In this document: piece by piece, positions 9,936 through 20,520 of the stretch | Layout of the letters: each line of letters begins with the position of its first letter | Position numbering within the stretch: position 1 is the stretch's first letter | NCBI GenBank assembly: GCA_947650285.1 | Contig: CANTFL010000272.1 | Location: 310,001 to 374,000, forward strand | Direction of reading: 5' to 3' | DNA length: 64,000 nucleotides | DNA from: Hyaloperonospora brassicae | Taxonomy: Eukaryota > Oomycota > Peronosporomycetes > Peronosporales > Peronosporaceae | The notes under the pieces: generated by a model | What the model was told of the DNA's origin: nothing | What the model saw: the letters and a program-made list of their open reading frames with translations, nothing else | Database searches by the model: none | Position numbers and translations under genes: made by a program

Positions 9936-10976
9936 TCAACGACGACGCTGGACGTCGCGACGAGTCAAACGTCTACCGCCCATCGCATTGCTACCTCCCA
10001 GTGCCGCACTTCCGAAGCCAGTAGGCGGACTACGAGAAAAACCGTTGTTGCCACCCTGCCCGAAGCTCGCCATCGCACCTTGTGCGGCAGTCCCGCCAAA
10101 CGCGCTCCCGATTTGCGGACCAATACCCACTTGCTGCTGCCCGAAGCCATTTCGTGGACCAAAGCCCGCCCGCTGGCCGAAGTTGTTACCCACGCCATTT
10201 CCGTTGAAGCCGCCAGCTCCACCGAACATGCCGCCACCGAAACCAGCCATCCGATTGTTACCGCCAAAGCCGAATCCACGATTGTCCGTTGGATTCTCGC
10301 CAAGACTACCACCGCTTGCAGGCAGCCCGCGAGAAGTACCCAGTGCATTGGGGCCAGCTCCAAACGCGTTGTTTGCTCTTCCAGCCGTTGGCCGAGACGA
10401 CAAGTCCCCGATCACACCTGCGTCACGAGACGGAGTAGCGTCACCTGGTTGTTGTTGTCGTCCAGACGGAAGACCCGCACTGGCAGATCTCGTCGGTGCC
10501 GGCGTGGGTCTCGATGGACGGGTCACCGTTGCCGCAGCGGTTGCGGCTGGACGTCCATTTGCAGTCGTTGGGGCTGGCGTGACAGGCTCCGTTCCCGATG
10601 CCGCGGCAGTGCTTGAGATCCCCGACCCAACGGCGCCAGAAGCAGTAGCACCTGCAGCGACGTTGGTGGAGGAGTCAACGATAGTAGCAGTATCGGAGCT
10701 CGCCACCACCGTGGACGGCACGCTGATAGGAACGGGAATGAATCGCGGCACTCCCACAGGCACAGGGATGGCGATTTTCTTGACTTTCTTGACGTGGTGG
10801 TGATGGTGGTGGTGGCGGCGGCGCTCTTTCTTGCTCTCGTCGGTAGTTTCGTGCACGGTCGGTGTGTCACTCTCGACACGCAGTCCACGAAGCGCAGGCG
10901 CGTTCGGTACTTCCTCCGAACCAACAACGCACAGGCTCAGCGCTACGAAGGTCGCGAAAGCGGCAGCAGATTTCAT
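9936..10976 (-). CDS. Secreted glycine-rich protein with RXLR-like motif, copy 5
   Basis: The 346-residue product appears identical to copy 4. The start is the ATG at 10974-10976. The unit also shares silent and flanking variants with copy 1 (for example the base giving Thr rather than Ala just upstream of the start), so variants are shuffled among units as expected from unequal exchange or gene conversion. Three upstream minisatellite repeats are present. Confidence 0.85.
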   Translation of the reverse strand: MKSAAAFATFVALSLCVVGSEEVPNAPALRGLRVESDTPTVHETTDESKKERRRHHHHHHHVKKVKKIAIPVPVGVPRFIPVPISVPSTVVASSDTATIVDSSTNVAAGATASGAVGSGISSTAAASGTEPVTPAPTTANGRPAATAAATVTRPSRPTPAPTRSASAGLPSGRQQQPGDATPSRDAGVIGDLSSRPTAGRANNAFGAGPNALGTSRGLPASGGSLGENPTDNRGFGFGGNNRMAGFGGGMFGGAGGFNGNGVGNNFGQRAGFGPRNGFGQQQVGIGPQIGSAFGGTAAQGAMASFGQGGNNGFSRSPPTGFGSAALGGSNAMGGRRLTRRDVQRRR

Positions 10977-11206
10977 GCGAGAAGTGGAGTCGATCGGGAC
11001 GCTTGTGGTGCAAAGTGGCTCGCTGCTTGCGAATTGGTGAATGGCTTCGACGGCTTGCACCATTGTGCGTCGGCGACGACTTTGCACTGGCACTTGTCCA
11101 TCACGACACTTCAGTCCGACAAGTGTTGAAGATGCCCGAAGCAGCGGTTCGTGGAGAGTGACAGCTTTTCGACATGATAGAGAAGCGCTGAAACGCGTGA
11201 TACCAT

Positions 11207-11272
11207 CACGTGACGTGTTTGATCGCTTCACGTGATGTGTTTGATCGCTCCACGTGATGTCTTTGATCGCTT
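11207..11272 (-). promoter_or_regulatory. CACGTG minisatellite, three copies (unit 5)
   Basis: Three repeats lie upstream of copy 5. The truncated sixth unit has lost this region. Confidence 0.65.
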
Positions 11273-12213
11273 CTGACGTGTCGTGACGGACTGGTGCGAC
11301 GGCTGCATGCATGGTCTATGTTCGTTTGTAGAAGTCGGGCTTACACTGCGTTGACTGCGTCCCTTATCGTTCGGGTTGCATCTTCAGCCGATTCGGCGAG
11401 CGATGCCGTCGACCGATGCGATGGTTCAGCGACAAATATGAAAGACCGTGTTGACGTTTACTGATGCGTAAGCATTGCTGTCGTTTCCTGCTTCGTAAGT
11501 CGTCAACGTTTCCTGCTTCGTGAGAGTCGTCGTCAACGTTTACTGCTTCGTGAGAGTCGTCAACGGTTACTGCTGTAGCCGTGGTGTTTACTACGGCTAC
11601 ATGGACCAGAGTATGCATCACAGCAGTCTTATACGCTGCACTAGGTTGTGCGACGTCAAACCTTTTTCACGATGCGCTTGCATGCGCGTGCTAGCCGCGT
11701 TGAGCTCCATCAAATACGAAATCGAATACGGAATCGAATACGAAATCGGACACGGATACTGCGTTTGACTTCTCAAGCACATGCACCGCCGTCCCTAAGG
11801 TCGGACTTTTCGCTTACTAACAAGGCGACACGGATGCCGTTGCAATCGTCTTATGTACTGTGGCACCGTTGCGACTTGCAACTCGTTCGGATCCGAAATG
11901 TACACCAGCTGGAAGTGCTGCATACCGCCAGTGAGTGCTCAACTTCTTCGTCACTTCTTTGTTGTTTTCTACCATTCCTTCCTTCCTTCATTCATTCAAT
12001 CCTTCCTTCCTTCAATCCTTCCTTCATTCATTGTTTCATTCATTTATACATGTGGTTCGCGATCCTGTATCGAAAACGTCTCGACAATGTGCACTCGTGC
12101 TCGATCGATGCACATAAACAGTGTGCTGCTGTTGCTGCTGCGTCCGATGCGTCTCACGTGCTCAGCACGATCAAGAGACCAGCGAGCACATCTGCTTCGT
12201 ATGGCTGAGCTCG

Positions 12214-12840
12214 TCAACGACGACGCTGGACGTCGCGACGAGTCAAACGTCTACCGCCCATCGCATTGCTACCTCCCAGTGCCGCACTTCCGAAGCCAGT
12301 AGGCGGACTACGAGAAAAACCGTTGTTGCCACCCTGCCCGAAGCTCGCCATCGCACCTTGTGCGGCAGTCCCGCCAAACGCGCTCCCGATTTGCGGACCA
12401 ATACCCACTTGCTGCTGCCCGAAGCCATTTCGTGGACCAAAGCCCGCCCGCTGGCCGAAGTTGTTACCCACGCCATTTCCGTTGAAGCCGCCAGCTCCAC
12501 CGAACATGCCGCCACCGAAACCAGCCATCCGATTCTTACCGCCAAAGCCGAATCCACGATTGTCCGTTGGATTCTCGCCAAGACTACCACCGCTTGCAGG
12601 CAGCCCGCGAGAAGTACCAAGTGCATTGGGGCCAGCTCCAAACGCGTTGTTTGCTCTTCCAGCCGTTGGCCGAGACGACAAGTCCCCGATCACACCTGCG
12701 TCACGAGACGGAGTAGCGTCACCTGGTTGTTGTTGTCGTCCAGACGGAAGACCCGCACTGGCAGATCTCGTCGGTGCCGGCGTGGGTCTCGATGGACGGG
12801 TCACCGTTGCCGCAGCGGTTGCGGCTGGACGTCCATTTGC
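12214..12840 (-). pseudogene. 5'-truncated sixth copy of the secreted glycine-rich gene
   Basis: The sequence matches the 3' two-thirds of the other copies, then stops matching at 12840/12841, inside the Ala/Thr-rich middle. Signal peptide, RGLR motif, histidine tract and promoter repeats are all missing. Reading past the junction on the minus strand meets a TAA within about six codons, with no usable ATG. The retained part is otherwise intact, with an Asn-to-Lys change in the Gly-rich region. The break marks the array edge against retrotransposon debris. Confidence 0.9.
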
Positions 12841-13316
12841 GGAAGCAATGCATTACCGCCTTGTACTTCGTTCAGTTGCGTACTCTATGAGTTAGGGAGG
12901 ACTAGCTCGAGCAAAAACCGTTTGACTCTTGCTCATCACGTATCACCGCTCACGCCGACCGTTTGATGCCGATGACGACAACGTCGACATTAGGGAAATC
13001 GAACTTAGCAGTAGCGATGACGCTGCTGCTACATTGAGACAATGATGACGATGCTTTAAGGATATTCATCATCGTCAACGACAATACCAGCGAAGAATTA
13101 CCTCACGTTGAAGAAAGAGAACGATCTCTTAGCAGTGCGCACGAAGCGCACTGAAAAACACAACAACGAGTCAGCAGAGAACTTCCTGCTGACTCGAGAG
13201 GCGGTAGTCCGTTTTGCATAGGCTTCCATCGCAAATGCGGTGGACGGCCAGAAACGGAACATAGACAAGAATGGAAGAGCAAATGTTCTTTCATTAAGGT
13301 TAACGACCTAGTACTA
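12841..13316. other. Junction sequence between array and retroelement debris, no gene recognised
   Basis: The sequence changes abruptly at 12841. No long ORF or known domain was recognised. It leads into a decayed Ty3/Gypsy integrase tail and may itself be part of that element. Confidence 0.5.
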
Positions 13317-14068
13317 CTGTCCGGTGAACAAACCTGGACATGCAGTCACTAATGTCGGCAGTAGTAAACTACTGCCAAAGTACATTAAGCCTTTTCGTGT
13401 GTTGCACCGCAAAGGCATCACATACACCCTCGAATTGCCTCGTAGGATGCGCACGCATCTTACGTTTTAGTATAGGTCGTCTCCGCCCGTACCATCAGTA
13501 CGAGACCTCTTGCGAGAACGGAGATAACCGACGCGCTCAAGAATCGCGCCAATAGATTCTTGTGGTCACGGACAAACTCTGAAGTTGGTCCTTCGTCGAA
13601 AGTAGCTGATCCTTCATCGACGCGGCCTCGCGACGAGCCGTCTCTAGATCGTCGCGCAAACGACGCCTCTCGCGTTCACTCTCAAGCTGAGCAGACGCGA
13701 ATTCCGATCGGTCCTTCTCCCGATTGGCACGAAGACGTCGCACGTCCAAATTCTAGGCGTGACGACGATCGTATCCGGGATCGACGTTCTCCCTCAGCTT
13801 GGTCAGGTAACGCTCGTGGTTACTCAAAGTATCGCGCAGGCCCGGCGGCTGGGTCGGACCTTGTCTTTCCACCGCCACCGGAACCACTGGTGGATTCCCA
13901 CGGTGGGCAAAAGCTTTCTTGTGGAGCGTATCTTGAACCACCGTGGCGATTTAGAATCAAAGGCGAGTTACCTCGTCCGGTGGCGTGGGTACCCACCTTC
14001 CTTTGACAGCTGGGAACCTCGTTACTGGCTGATGACTGAAAGTTTAATGTCTCTTCCACCAGTATGAC
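13317..14068 (+). pseudogene. Decayed Ty3/Gypsy chromovirus pol C-terminus (integrase tail and chromodomain)
   Basis: From about 13319 the frame reads VNKPGHAVTN, then LLPKYIKPFRVLHRKG, typical of the integrase C-terminal region of oomycete Ty3/Gypsy elements. A stop interrupts it at about 13470. In another frame, 13910-14030 encodes a chromodomain with FLVERILNHR, YLVRWRGYPPSFDSWEP and its conserved aromatic residues. Multiple stops and frame changes show that it is dead. Reverse transcriptase and the rest of this element are not recognisable nearby. Confidence 0.8.
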
Positions 14069-15146
14069 GAGACTCATCCGATTGGTCCGAGAATACATCG
14101 GTAAACACGCGCTTTTGGCGCTTGTAGATGGTTTAATAAGTTTGCAATCGCGTCCCGCATCTCAGCCGAGATGTGTGCCCTTCCCCAGGGCGAACTTAGG
14201 GAATACAAGTCCCTATGTGCACGTTGCGAGTTGTCGACAAAGCTCGCACAAGGATGACCCCTAAGTGAGTCATTGAATGCCAGCCTCACTTGACAAACAA
14301 TGCAACCGGTACCTTGCACCGGTTGGTGTTCCCTTTTTCAAACTTGAGGCGTACCGCCCTAAGCTTCTAAGGGGCCTTTCTCGTTCAAAATTATTTATAC
14401 TTTGTACAGGCGTTCCACGCTGCCAAAAGCGAGAGTTCTTGTCACGCTTTTGGTTGCCATTGAATCATCGATGCCTTAAGGCATCGAGATACCGTCTTCT
14501 TCAGCGCGGAAGTTACTCGCGCTAGAACTTAAGCCATGAGGCTCAGTTGCATCGAATAATGGAATTCGGTGGTGGCCGAAGCATGTCTCGTAAGACATTT
14601 CTATTGATGATAGACCTGCTCGGGCAAGCGCCACGGCTTGAGCTCACCGTAGCTAAATTATGGTACCTGTTTCGGTACCACAGCTTTCAGAAGGACGATG
14701 GCTCTCGCCATTGTCATCAAGCTCTTGCGGGGAAGCACGAGTTGATGCTGGTGAGGCATAGTATCCTCACCATAAATTCATCTTCATCACTGCCGAACAG
14801 ACTGCCCCGAAGGGAAAAAGACTGGCTTGAGCTGAACCGTGAAAATTTGGGAATAGTCGACGCAAAAGATATCGGGCGAGGTATCAGCGATTTGCTGCAA
14901 GAAAAGTCCCGCTGTCAGACAGACGGGAGTGCGATCAGAGATTGTGGGTTACAGAAAAAGTCCGATCGACTGGTGAAACGGAATGACGTCGTGGCGATCG
15001 GAGAAGAAAAGACGGGGGTGGAGCCGCTTACCGAGTCGACGTACTGTAACGAAAGTGGAGAGTAGTATGCTGAGGATGTCGATCAGCACATGGCGATCCT
15101 ACCGGAAGTTGTTACACCGACCGCCTAGATATCTTTAGAGGACATT
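14069..15146. other. Unassigned retroelement-flanking sequence
   Basis: No confident gene is present. A 172-codon open frame (14547-15065, plus) has no recognisable domain. Short palindromes such as ATGCCTTAAGGCAT (about 14470) and an inverted ccggtacc..caccgg (about 14308) suggest LTR or leader sequence, but no LTR boundary could be placed. Confidence 0.4.
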
Positions 15147-16160
15147 CATGTGGGCGACCCAGGAGAGCCATTGTCAAGTGATCAAGAGAAGTTGCGACAA
15201 CTAATATGGGCAAATTGCCATCTGCTAATCGGCAAAGGTGATGCCCTACCCCCTGCGGCTCGTGGAGCGGTCCGTGACATTGATGTCGGAGGCGCTAACT
15301 AGATCGCACAAAGAATGCGACCGGTCACTCCCAAATTTCGTGAGAAGCTAGATGATCTAAATAAGAGACTATTGACGGCGCAGATAATTCGTCCGTCCAC
15401 TTCTCCGTGGGCATCACCGATCTTGGTGGTGATAAAGAAGAATGAAGAAGATATTCGATTAAGCATTGACTATAGACGAGTGAATCAGCTGACGAGATTG
15501 ATGGTTTACCCCCATGCCTTTGATCAGCGACTTGCTGCAGGTTATGGATAAAGCCATGTGGTACTGTTCCTTAGACATGGCAAGTAGTTTTGGGTGGTTG
15601 AAATGACGGAGCAAGCCAGAGAAATTTCGGCGTTTATTACACCAGCAGGCCTATTTAAATGGCTAAGGATGCCGTTTGGATTGAAGAATGCACCGCAGAT
15701 TTACCAACGACTGATCGACAATGCGTTATATGGATATTTGAAAATTATACACGCCCAACTACGATCACTTCGGGATCACCAGATCCTATCGACGTGTTTA
15801 CCGACGGAGAACCGGATTTTGACATGAAGACGTCGGTCCTTGGTCATAGATCATACATCGACGATATCCTGATACCGGCTCATCGTGGGAATCTCTCTAC
15901 CGCAAATTGTATCGATTGTTGAATGTATGTAATCAATGTAATTTATCAATCAGTCTGGCTAAGAGCTTCTGGGAACGACGCAAGGTAGACTACCTGGGTC
16001 ATCAAGTGTCTTTGGCTGGACTAGAGCGAACACAAAGGATCTAGGATCATTGGTACACATACCATTTCCTCACTCCTTACGATCGATGCAATCGTTTCTG
16101 GGGAGCCATAACTATTACAGTCGATTCATCGAAGACTTTTCAGTGTACGCCTCAGTACTG
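15147..16160 (+). pseudogene. Ty3/Gypsy reverse transcriptase remnant
   Basis: Successive frames give GKGDALPPAARGAVRDIDVG, IIRPSTSPWASPILVVIKK, CSLDMASSFWVVEMT, LRMPFGLKNAPQIYQRLID and the catalytic-box equivalent YIDDIL at about 15854. The following QSFLGSHNYYSRFIEDFSV (about 16090-16146) is the usual segment after the palm/thumb. At least four stops or frameshifts break the reading frame (for example near 15300, 15550 and 15920). Confidence 0.85.
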
Positions 16161-16268
16161 TACGAATTCCGAGGAGCCAATTTCCATGAGATCCGTCGAG
16201 TGTATGACAACCCAAGGACAGTGAGGATTGCAGGGCAAACTCGGCTGTGTCATACCGCCCATAAAAGC

Positions 16269-16451
16269 GATCAGAAATTGCACCCAATCCCTGGGGTTGA
16301 TCAGGTAATCGCATTCCAATCGCTGAGGTCGATCAGGAATCACACCCAATCGCTGGCGGCGATCAGGAATCACACTAAATCACTGGGGGTGATCAGGAAT
16401 CACACCCAATCGCTGGGGGGCGATCAGGAATCACACCCAATCGCTGAGGGC
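16269..16451 (+). repeat. Six in-phase 30-bp repeats inside the pol connection region
   Basis: Units of about 30-32 bp start with GATCAG at 16269, 16299, 16331, 16361, 16391 and 16422. They encode a ten-residue repeat of the type SIRNHTQSLA. They sit between the reverse transcriptase thumb and RNase H, where related elements have no such insertion. Confidence 0.8.
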
Positions 16452-16481
16452 TATCAGAATCCGGAAGGCAGGAGTCGCTGG

Positions 16482-16965
16482 GAGAAAGTAACGATCGCGT
16501 TCACTTTCTTGAAACAGAAGATAGCGACTACACCCATTTTGAAACACTTTCACCCGGATCGACCGCCAGTGATTGTGGTGTACGCCAGCAAGTGGACTGT
16601 GTTGGCGGAATTGCTGCAGAAACATGAAGAGGTGTACTGGCCGGTCACGTTTTCAAGCCGTACACTGAAGCCCAACGAAGTTAACTATGGCATGGTGGAG
16701 AAGGAGGTGCTAGCATTGCTAAGGATGCTAGATATATGTTATACCATGCTGGTGTCTCGTGAGATCACCGTGCTGACGCGTTATTCAACCTTAGCCTGGT
16801 TGCTCCAATCTTCCGGTCTCAATGGGAGATTAGGACGATGGGCTGCATTGTTATCAAACTGGACACTGGAGATCCGTCGATGTGAGAAGGGTGAAGATGA
16901 GATACTGGGTACTCTGGCAGCGAGTATAACTCCTCGACAGGAAGTGGATGAGATGTTGATCGCGA
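16482..16965 (+). pseudogene. Native Ty3-type RNase H with lost catalytic aspartates
   Basis: The frame reads FLKQKIATTPILKHFHPDR, then VIVVYASKWTVLAELLQKHE, PVTFSSRTLKPNEVNYG, VEKEVLALLRMLD and LGTLAASITPRQEVDEML. Typical Ty3 RNase H starts its first catalytic strand with TDAS; here the Asp position is Tyr-Ala (VYAS). The usual TDH motif is TRYST. The Glu in VEKEVLALL remains. Domain fold recognisable, active site probably lost, in parallel with the presence of a second RNase H downstream. Confidence 0.7.
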
Positions 16966-17019
16966 TTGCACCGAAGAAACAACCACGACAAACGATCAGT
17001 ATGCCTCCACCTACGGTCG

Positions 17020-17454
17020 AAGAGGAAGAAAATCTCTGGGTGGCTAGATTTTTATGGGTCTGCTAGAGTGAAGAGAAAGGGTGGAGCATGCAGCGCGATC
17101 GTATGGAGATTACCAGGTTGGAAGGTTGTGGCTGCCGCATCTGAGTTCGTCCCTGATCTAACGGTCAACGAAGCAGAGTTTAAAGGACTACTTCTATGTT
17201 TTGATTTGTTGACTGATCAGACCAGGGGACGGGTAGTCATATGTGGAGATTCAAATTTAGTGATCAGGCAAATGCGTGGAGAGATCGATTGCAAGGCGCC
17301 AGGTCTACAACTGCTGAGACATAAAGCGATGGAGAAACTCCGATCCTGGCCCCAACATGATTTCTTTCATGTGAAACTCGATTGGAACGCAAGCGCAGAT
17401 CGATTGGCAAGTGAAGCTCTGCGGACAAGAGAAAGGTGGGATAGTGATGGATGA
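17020..17454 (+). pseudogene. Second, archaeal-like RNase H domain
   Basis: The frame gives GSARVKRKGGACSAIVW, then LTVNEAEFKGLLLCFDLL, GRVVICGDSNLVIRQMRGE and HVKLDWNASADRLASEAL. This is the layout of RNase HI: first-strand Asp, Glu in the EAE helix, Asp in GDS, Asp near the C-terminus. The first catalytic Asp position is disturbed by a frameshift near 17050. The following Glu and two Asp residues are kept. The domain lies between native RNase H and integrase. Confidence 0.75.
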
Positions 17455-17549
17455 CCAAGATCGCCAAGATCTAGTGACTCTGAATCGGCTAGATGAGTTA
17501 CTTTTACCCCGCAAGACGAATCAGAGGGTGCGAGTAGCTGCGATTACCC

Positions 17550-18860
17550 GTGCTGCCGCACGACGACGCCATTCGCCAAAAATTGTTCAAGAGGAGATCG
17601 TACAACAGATACGAATCGAACGGAGCAAACAAGCGTCAGGATGAAGAGAGTTGGATCTTTAACTTGAAGATCTATTTGACTGGATACGCATCTACGATTG
17701 CATTGGCGGATGCAAAATCATTTGCCTTGATCGCGCCGGACTATGAGGTCAATCAGGACGAGTTGTTGCTCTTTTGTCCCAGATCAGCTACACAGTCAGA
17801 GGATTGCGTAGAGCTGGGCCGATTGGTGATCCCGGAGCTATTGAAGCACGAATTTTTACATCGTTATCATACCAGTTTGGAGGGCGGCCACCAGGGTATA
17901 GGTCTAACTTACCTTGAGGATCAGGGCGAATTTTCACTGTAGAGGTTTGTATCGAAGTGTGCAACAGTATATAGAAGAGTGTGTGGATTGCGAAACAGGT
18001 AAAGGCCGCCCCTGCGATCGAAGTGGCTTGCCGGGTAACGTACAAGCGACGTACCCTTTTCAGATTCTAGCGATGGATCATATTCCTTCGTTGCCGCGAT
18101 CGTTCAAAGGGACCACAGAGTTGTTGATCTGGGTCGACCTGTTCTCTGGATATGTGGTTGCGAAGGCGAGTGCATCTTGGACCGCACAAACTATCGCGGA
18201 AAATTACGAAGAATTTGTATTCAGAAGGTTTGGCGCAAGTGAAGCAATTCGTCACGATCAAGAGCCAGGATTCATGTCTGATTTCTTTCGTGAGTTTAAT
18301 CGGATCGTGTGCCAGAAATCAACGAGCTACTTTGGCTTATAGGCCACAAGCAAACGGCACATCATAGGGAATGGTAAAGACGTTAGACTAGAGCGATCAA
18401 GATGCATGTGTCGGACGAGAACCAGAGAGATTGGGATGAATATGCCGAACGATTGACATACGCGATCAACACTGCACATGATCGGATTCGCGGTGACACC
18501 CCATTTTTTGATCCACGGTTGGGACCCCCGATCAACGTTGGAAGCCACGTTACCTCCAGGGAGTACCGCGTCGCGAGATCGAGATCCACGACGATAGCGG
18601 TTTGGAATTCAACGCCATTATCAACGTGCGAGAGCGAAGGTGAATAGTCGATTGAAGGAATCAATTTAAGATCGCGCTGATCAGCATAATCAGGATCGCG
18701 ATCTGCTGGACATATGCAGGGGATCGCAAGTCTGGCTATTTCTAGATCGCGTGAAGGAGGGGTACGCTCGTAAACTGGCACATATGTGGCACGGATTGTT
18801 CCGAGTGATCGAGAAGTGCGGGTATTACGGGGTGAGATTGGAAATAGCAGGTACGCCCTA
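17550..18860 (+). pseudogene. Ty3/Gypsy integrase remnant
   Basis: A zinc-binding HHCC region is seen: HEFLHRYHTSLEGGHQG, then QYIEECVDCETGKG. The core gives ILAMDHIPSLP (first Asp) and AIRHDQEPGFMSDFF (second Asp). At the third catalytic position the text reads RPQANGTS, stop, GMVK; the stop at 18365-18367 stands where relatives have Glu. The C-terminal domain continues as ARKLAHMWHGLFRVIEKCG. Several frameshifts occur (about 17940, 18340, 18650). Confidence 0.8.
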
Positions 18861-18984
18861 CAAAGTATTCCCAGTGGTACGTGTGTCGAAGCTGAAACTC
18901 GTACGACTGTCTCCGGATCGACCGATGGAACAACTGAGAATAAGCGAAGCAGATCGAGTTGACTTTGACGAAGCTTTATTATTA

Positions 18985-19244
18985 AAATACAGCTGGGTAA
19001 GAGATCTGGCAGAAGACGAGTTCGAAGTGGAGAGAATAGCGTACATGCGATCAGGGTGGCGGAAACGTTATGGCAGGGTTCATCGACCGTTCAAAGTCTA
19101 TTAAACAGGATATGGTGATCCGTCGTGGGTGGACGAACCCGACTTGAACTGTGGAGCGTTGATACAAGAATGGGATTGTGATCGTGGGCGAAAGAATCGG
19201 TTTGAAGTGATTCAGTCGCATAAAGAGAGGAATGCGGGTGAGTG
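18985..19244 (+). pseudogene. Chromodomain at the end of Ty3/Gypsy pol
   Basis: EDEFEVERIAYMRSG, then RRVHRPFKVY-type strands and, past an in-frame stop near 19104, TGYGDPSWVDEPDLNCGALI. This is a chromodomain fused to the integrase C-terminus, as in chromoviruses, where it directs integration by histone binding. One stop and loss of the canonical W in the KVYWTGY strand show decay. Confidence 0.75.
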
Positions 19245-19980
19245 AGGGTCACGTCGCGGACTTCAGATCACGTAAAGAAAGGCTGTATGGGAATGTGGAA
19301 AGGCGGTAGAAGTTATGAGTATGGCAATCGAAGATTTACCGACGTGATCGCGCAGGTGAATGTCTAGCAGTATTAATGATCGCCAGTAATCAGCATCGGT
19401 GGATCTGATCGCGGTGATCAGATCAGACGATTTTTGATCGCGAGCGATCTGGATGGTGGTAGATCTGATCGCGGTCATTAGATCACGGGACTTTTTTTCG
19501 CGAGCGATCTGGACGGAGGGTGACCTGATCGAGCATGGTAAAAGAGAAGAAGAAGAATGGAGACGATTTCAACAATGGATTACGAAGATTGAACGAAAGA
19601 GGAAAATGATGTTAACACAAGGGACTGATTAAGCGAAAAGATAAGTGCGCAGTCAGATCAACACTGTGTGGCGACTAACGGCGCAGGGGACGACTGTGGT
19701 AAAGCGACTATGGATATTCGCTGTAGAGGAACTGATCGCATTCCCGTTATGTCCGAGACAGCTAACGGTTGGCTGCCCGATCCCACATCTGGTCAAATCG
19801 CGTCCATTGGACAGTCAGACTAAAATGGATAACAGATCGGGCAGGTTGGGACCTGCGATCTTGGGTCAAGGTATGAAGCGGAAGGTAAGGTTGGCGATCG
19901 GTCGATCAAGAAGGGGATTGCGATCAGGAGGGCAATCTCGATCAAGGAGGCGATCAAGATCGTGATTATTGATCTAGATT

Positions 19981-20515
19981 GTGATCAGTGATCAGGTATG
20001 TGATCGCGATCAAGTTGGTGTGGAGCACACCATGTGATCCGCGATCAGCAAGGCGATCACGATCAGGAAGCGATCGAGATCGTGATCAGTGATCAGGTAT
20101 GTGATCGCGATCGAGTTGGTGTGGAGCACACCATGTGATCCGCGATCAGCAAGGCGATAACGATCAGGAAGCGATCGAGATCGTGATCAGTGATCAGGTA
20201 TGTGATCGCGATCAAGTTGTTGTGGAGCACACCATGTAATCCGCGATCAGGAGGCGATCGCGATCAGGAGGCGATCGAGACCGTGATCAGTGATCAGGTA
20301 TGTGATCGCGATCAAGTTGTTGTGGAGCACACCATGTAATCCGCGATCAGCAAGGCGATCACGATCAGGAAGCAATCGAGATCGTGATCAGTGATCAGGT
20401 ATGTGATCGCGATCAAGTTGGTGTGGAGCACACCATGTGATCCGCGATCAGGAGGCGATCGCGATCAGGAGGAGATCGGGATCGTGATCAGTGATCAGGT
20501 ATGTGATCGCGATCA
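19981..20515 (+). repeat. 101-bp GATC-dense minisatellite, about 5.3 copies
   Basis: Repeats begin with GTGATCAGTGATCAGGTATG at 19981, 20082, 20183, 20283, 20384 and 20484, giving periods of 100-101 bp. Each unit contains about ten GATC tetranucleotides and the segment GTGGAGCACACC. The sequence upstream (19330-19980) is also unusually rich in GATC. The array lies between pol and the 3' LTR of the dual-RNase-H element. Confidence 0.9.
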
Positions 20516-20520
20516 TACAA

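Larger units (their letters stand above)
1..12840. repeat. Tandem array of about 2.25 kb gene-bearing units, five complete and one truncated
   Basis: The same long sequence recurs head to tail. Units begin with ggcttacactgcg at 1, 2314, 4564, 6839, 9088 and 11338, giving periods of 2313, 2250, 2275, 2249 and 2250 bp. Unit six stops matching the others at 12840. Each unit holds one minus-strand gene, an upstream 22-bp minisatellite, a CCTT/CATT pyrimidine microsatellite (608-675 in unit one) and a short ATACGAAATCG repeat (about 347-382). Most length variation lies in the minisatellites. Units are nearly identical at the base level, including non-coding sequence, so duplication or homogenisation is recent. 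Base 1 happens to fall at a unit boundary, so the array may continue to the left. Confidence 0.97.

Noticed and set aside
19981..20515. CRISPR array or replication origin
   Set aside because: Units are contiguous without unique spacers, and the setting is a eukaryotic retroelement.
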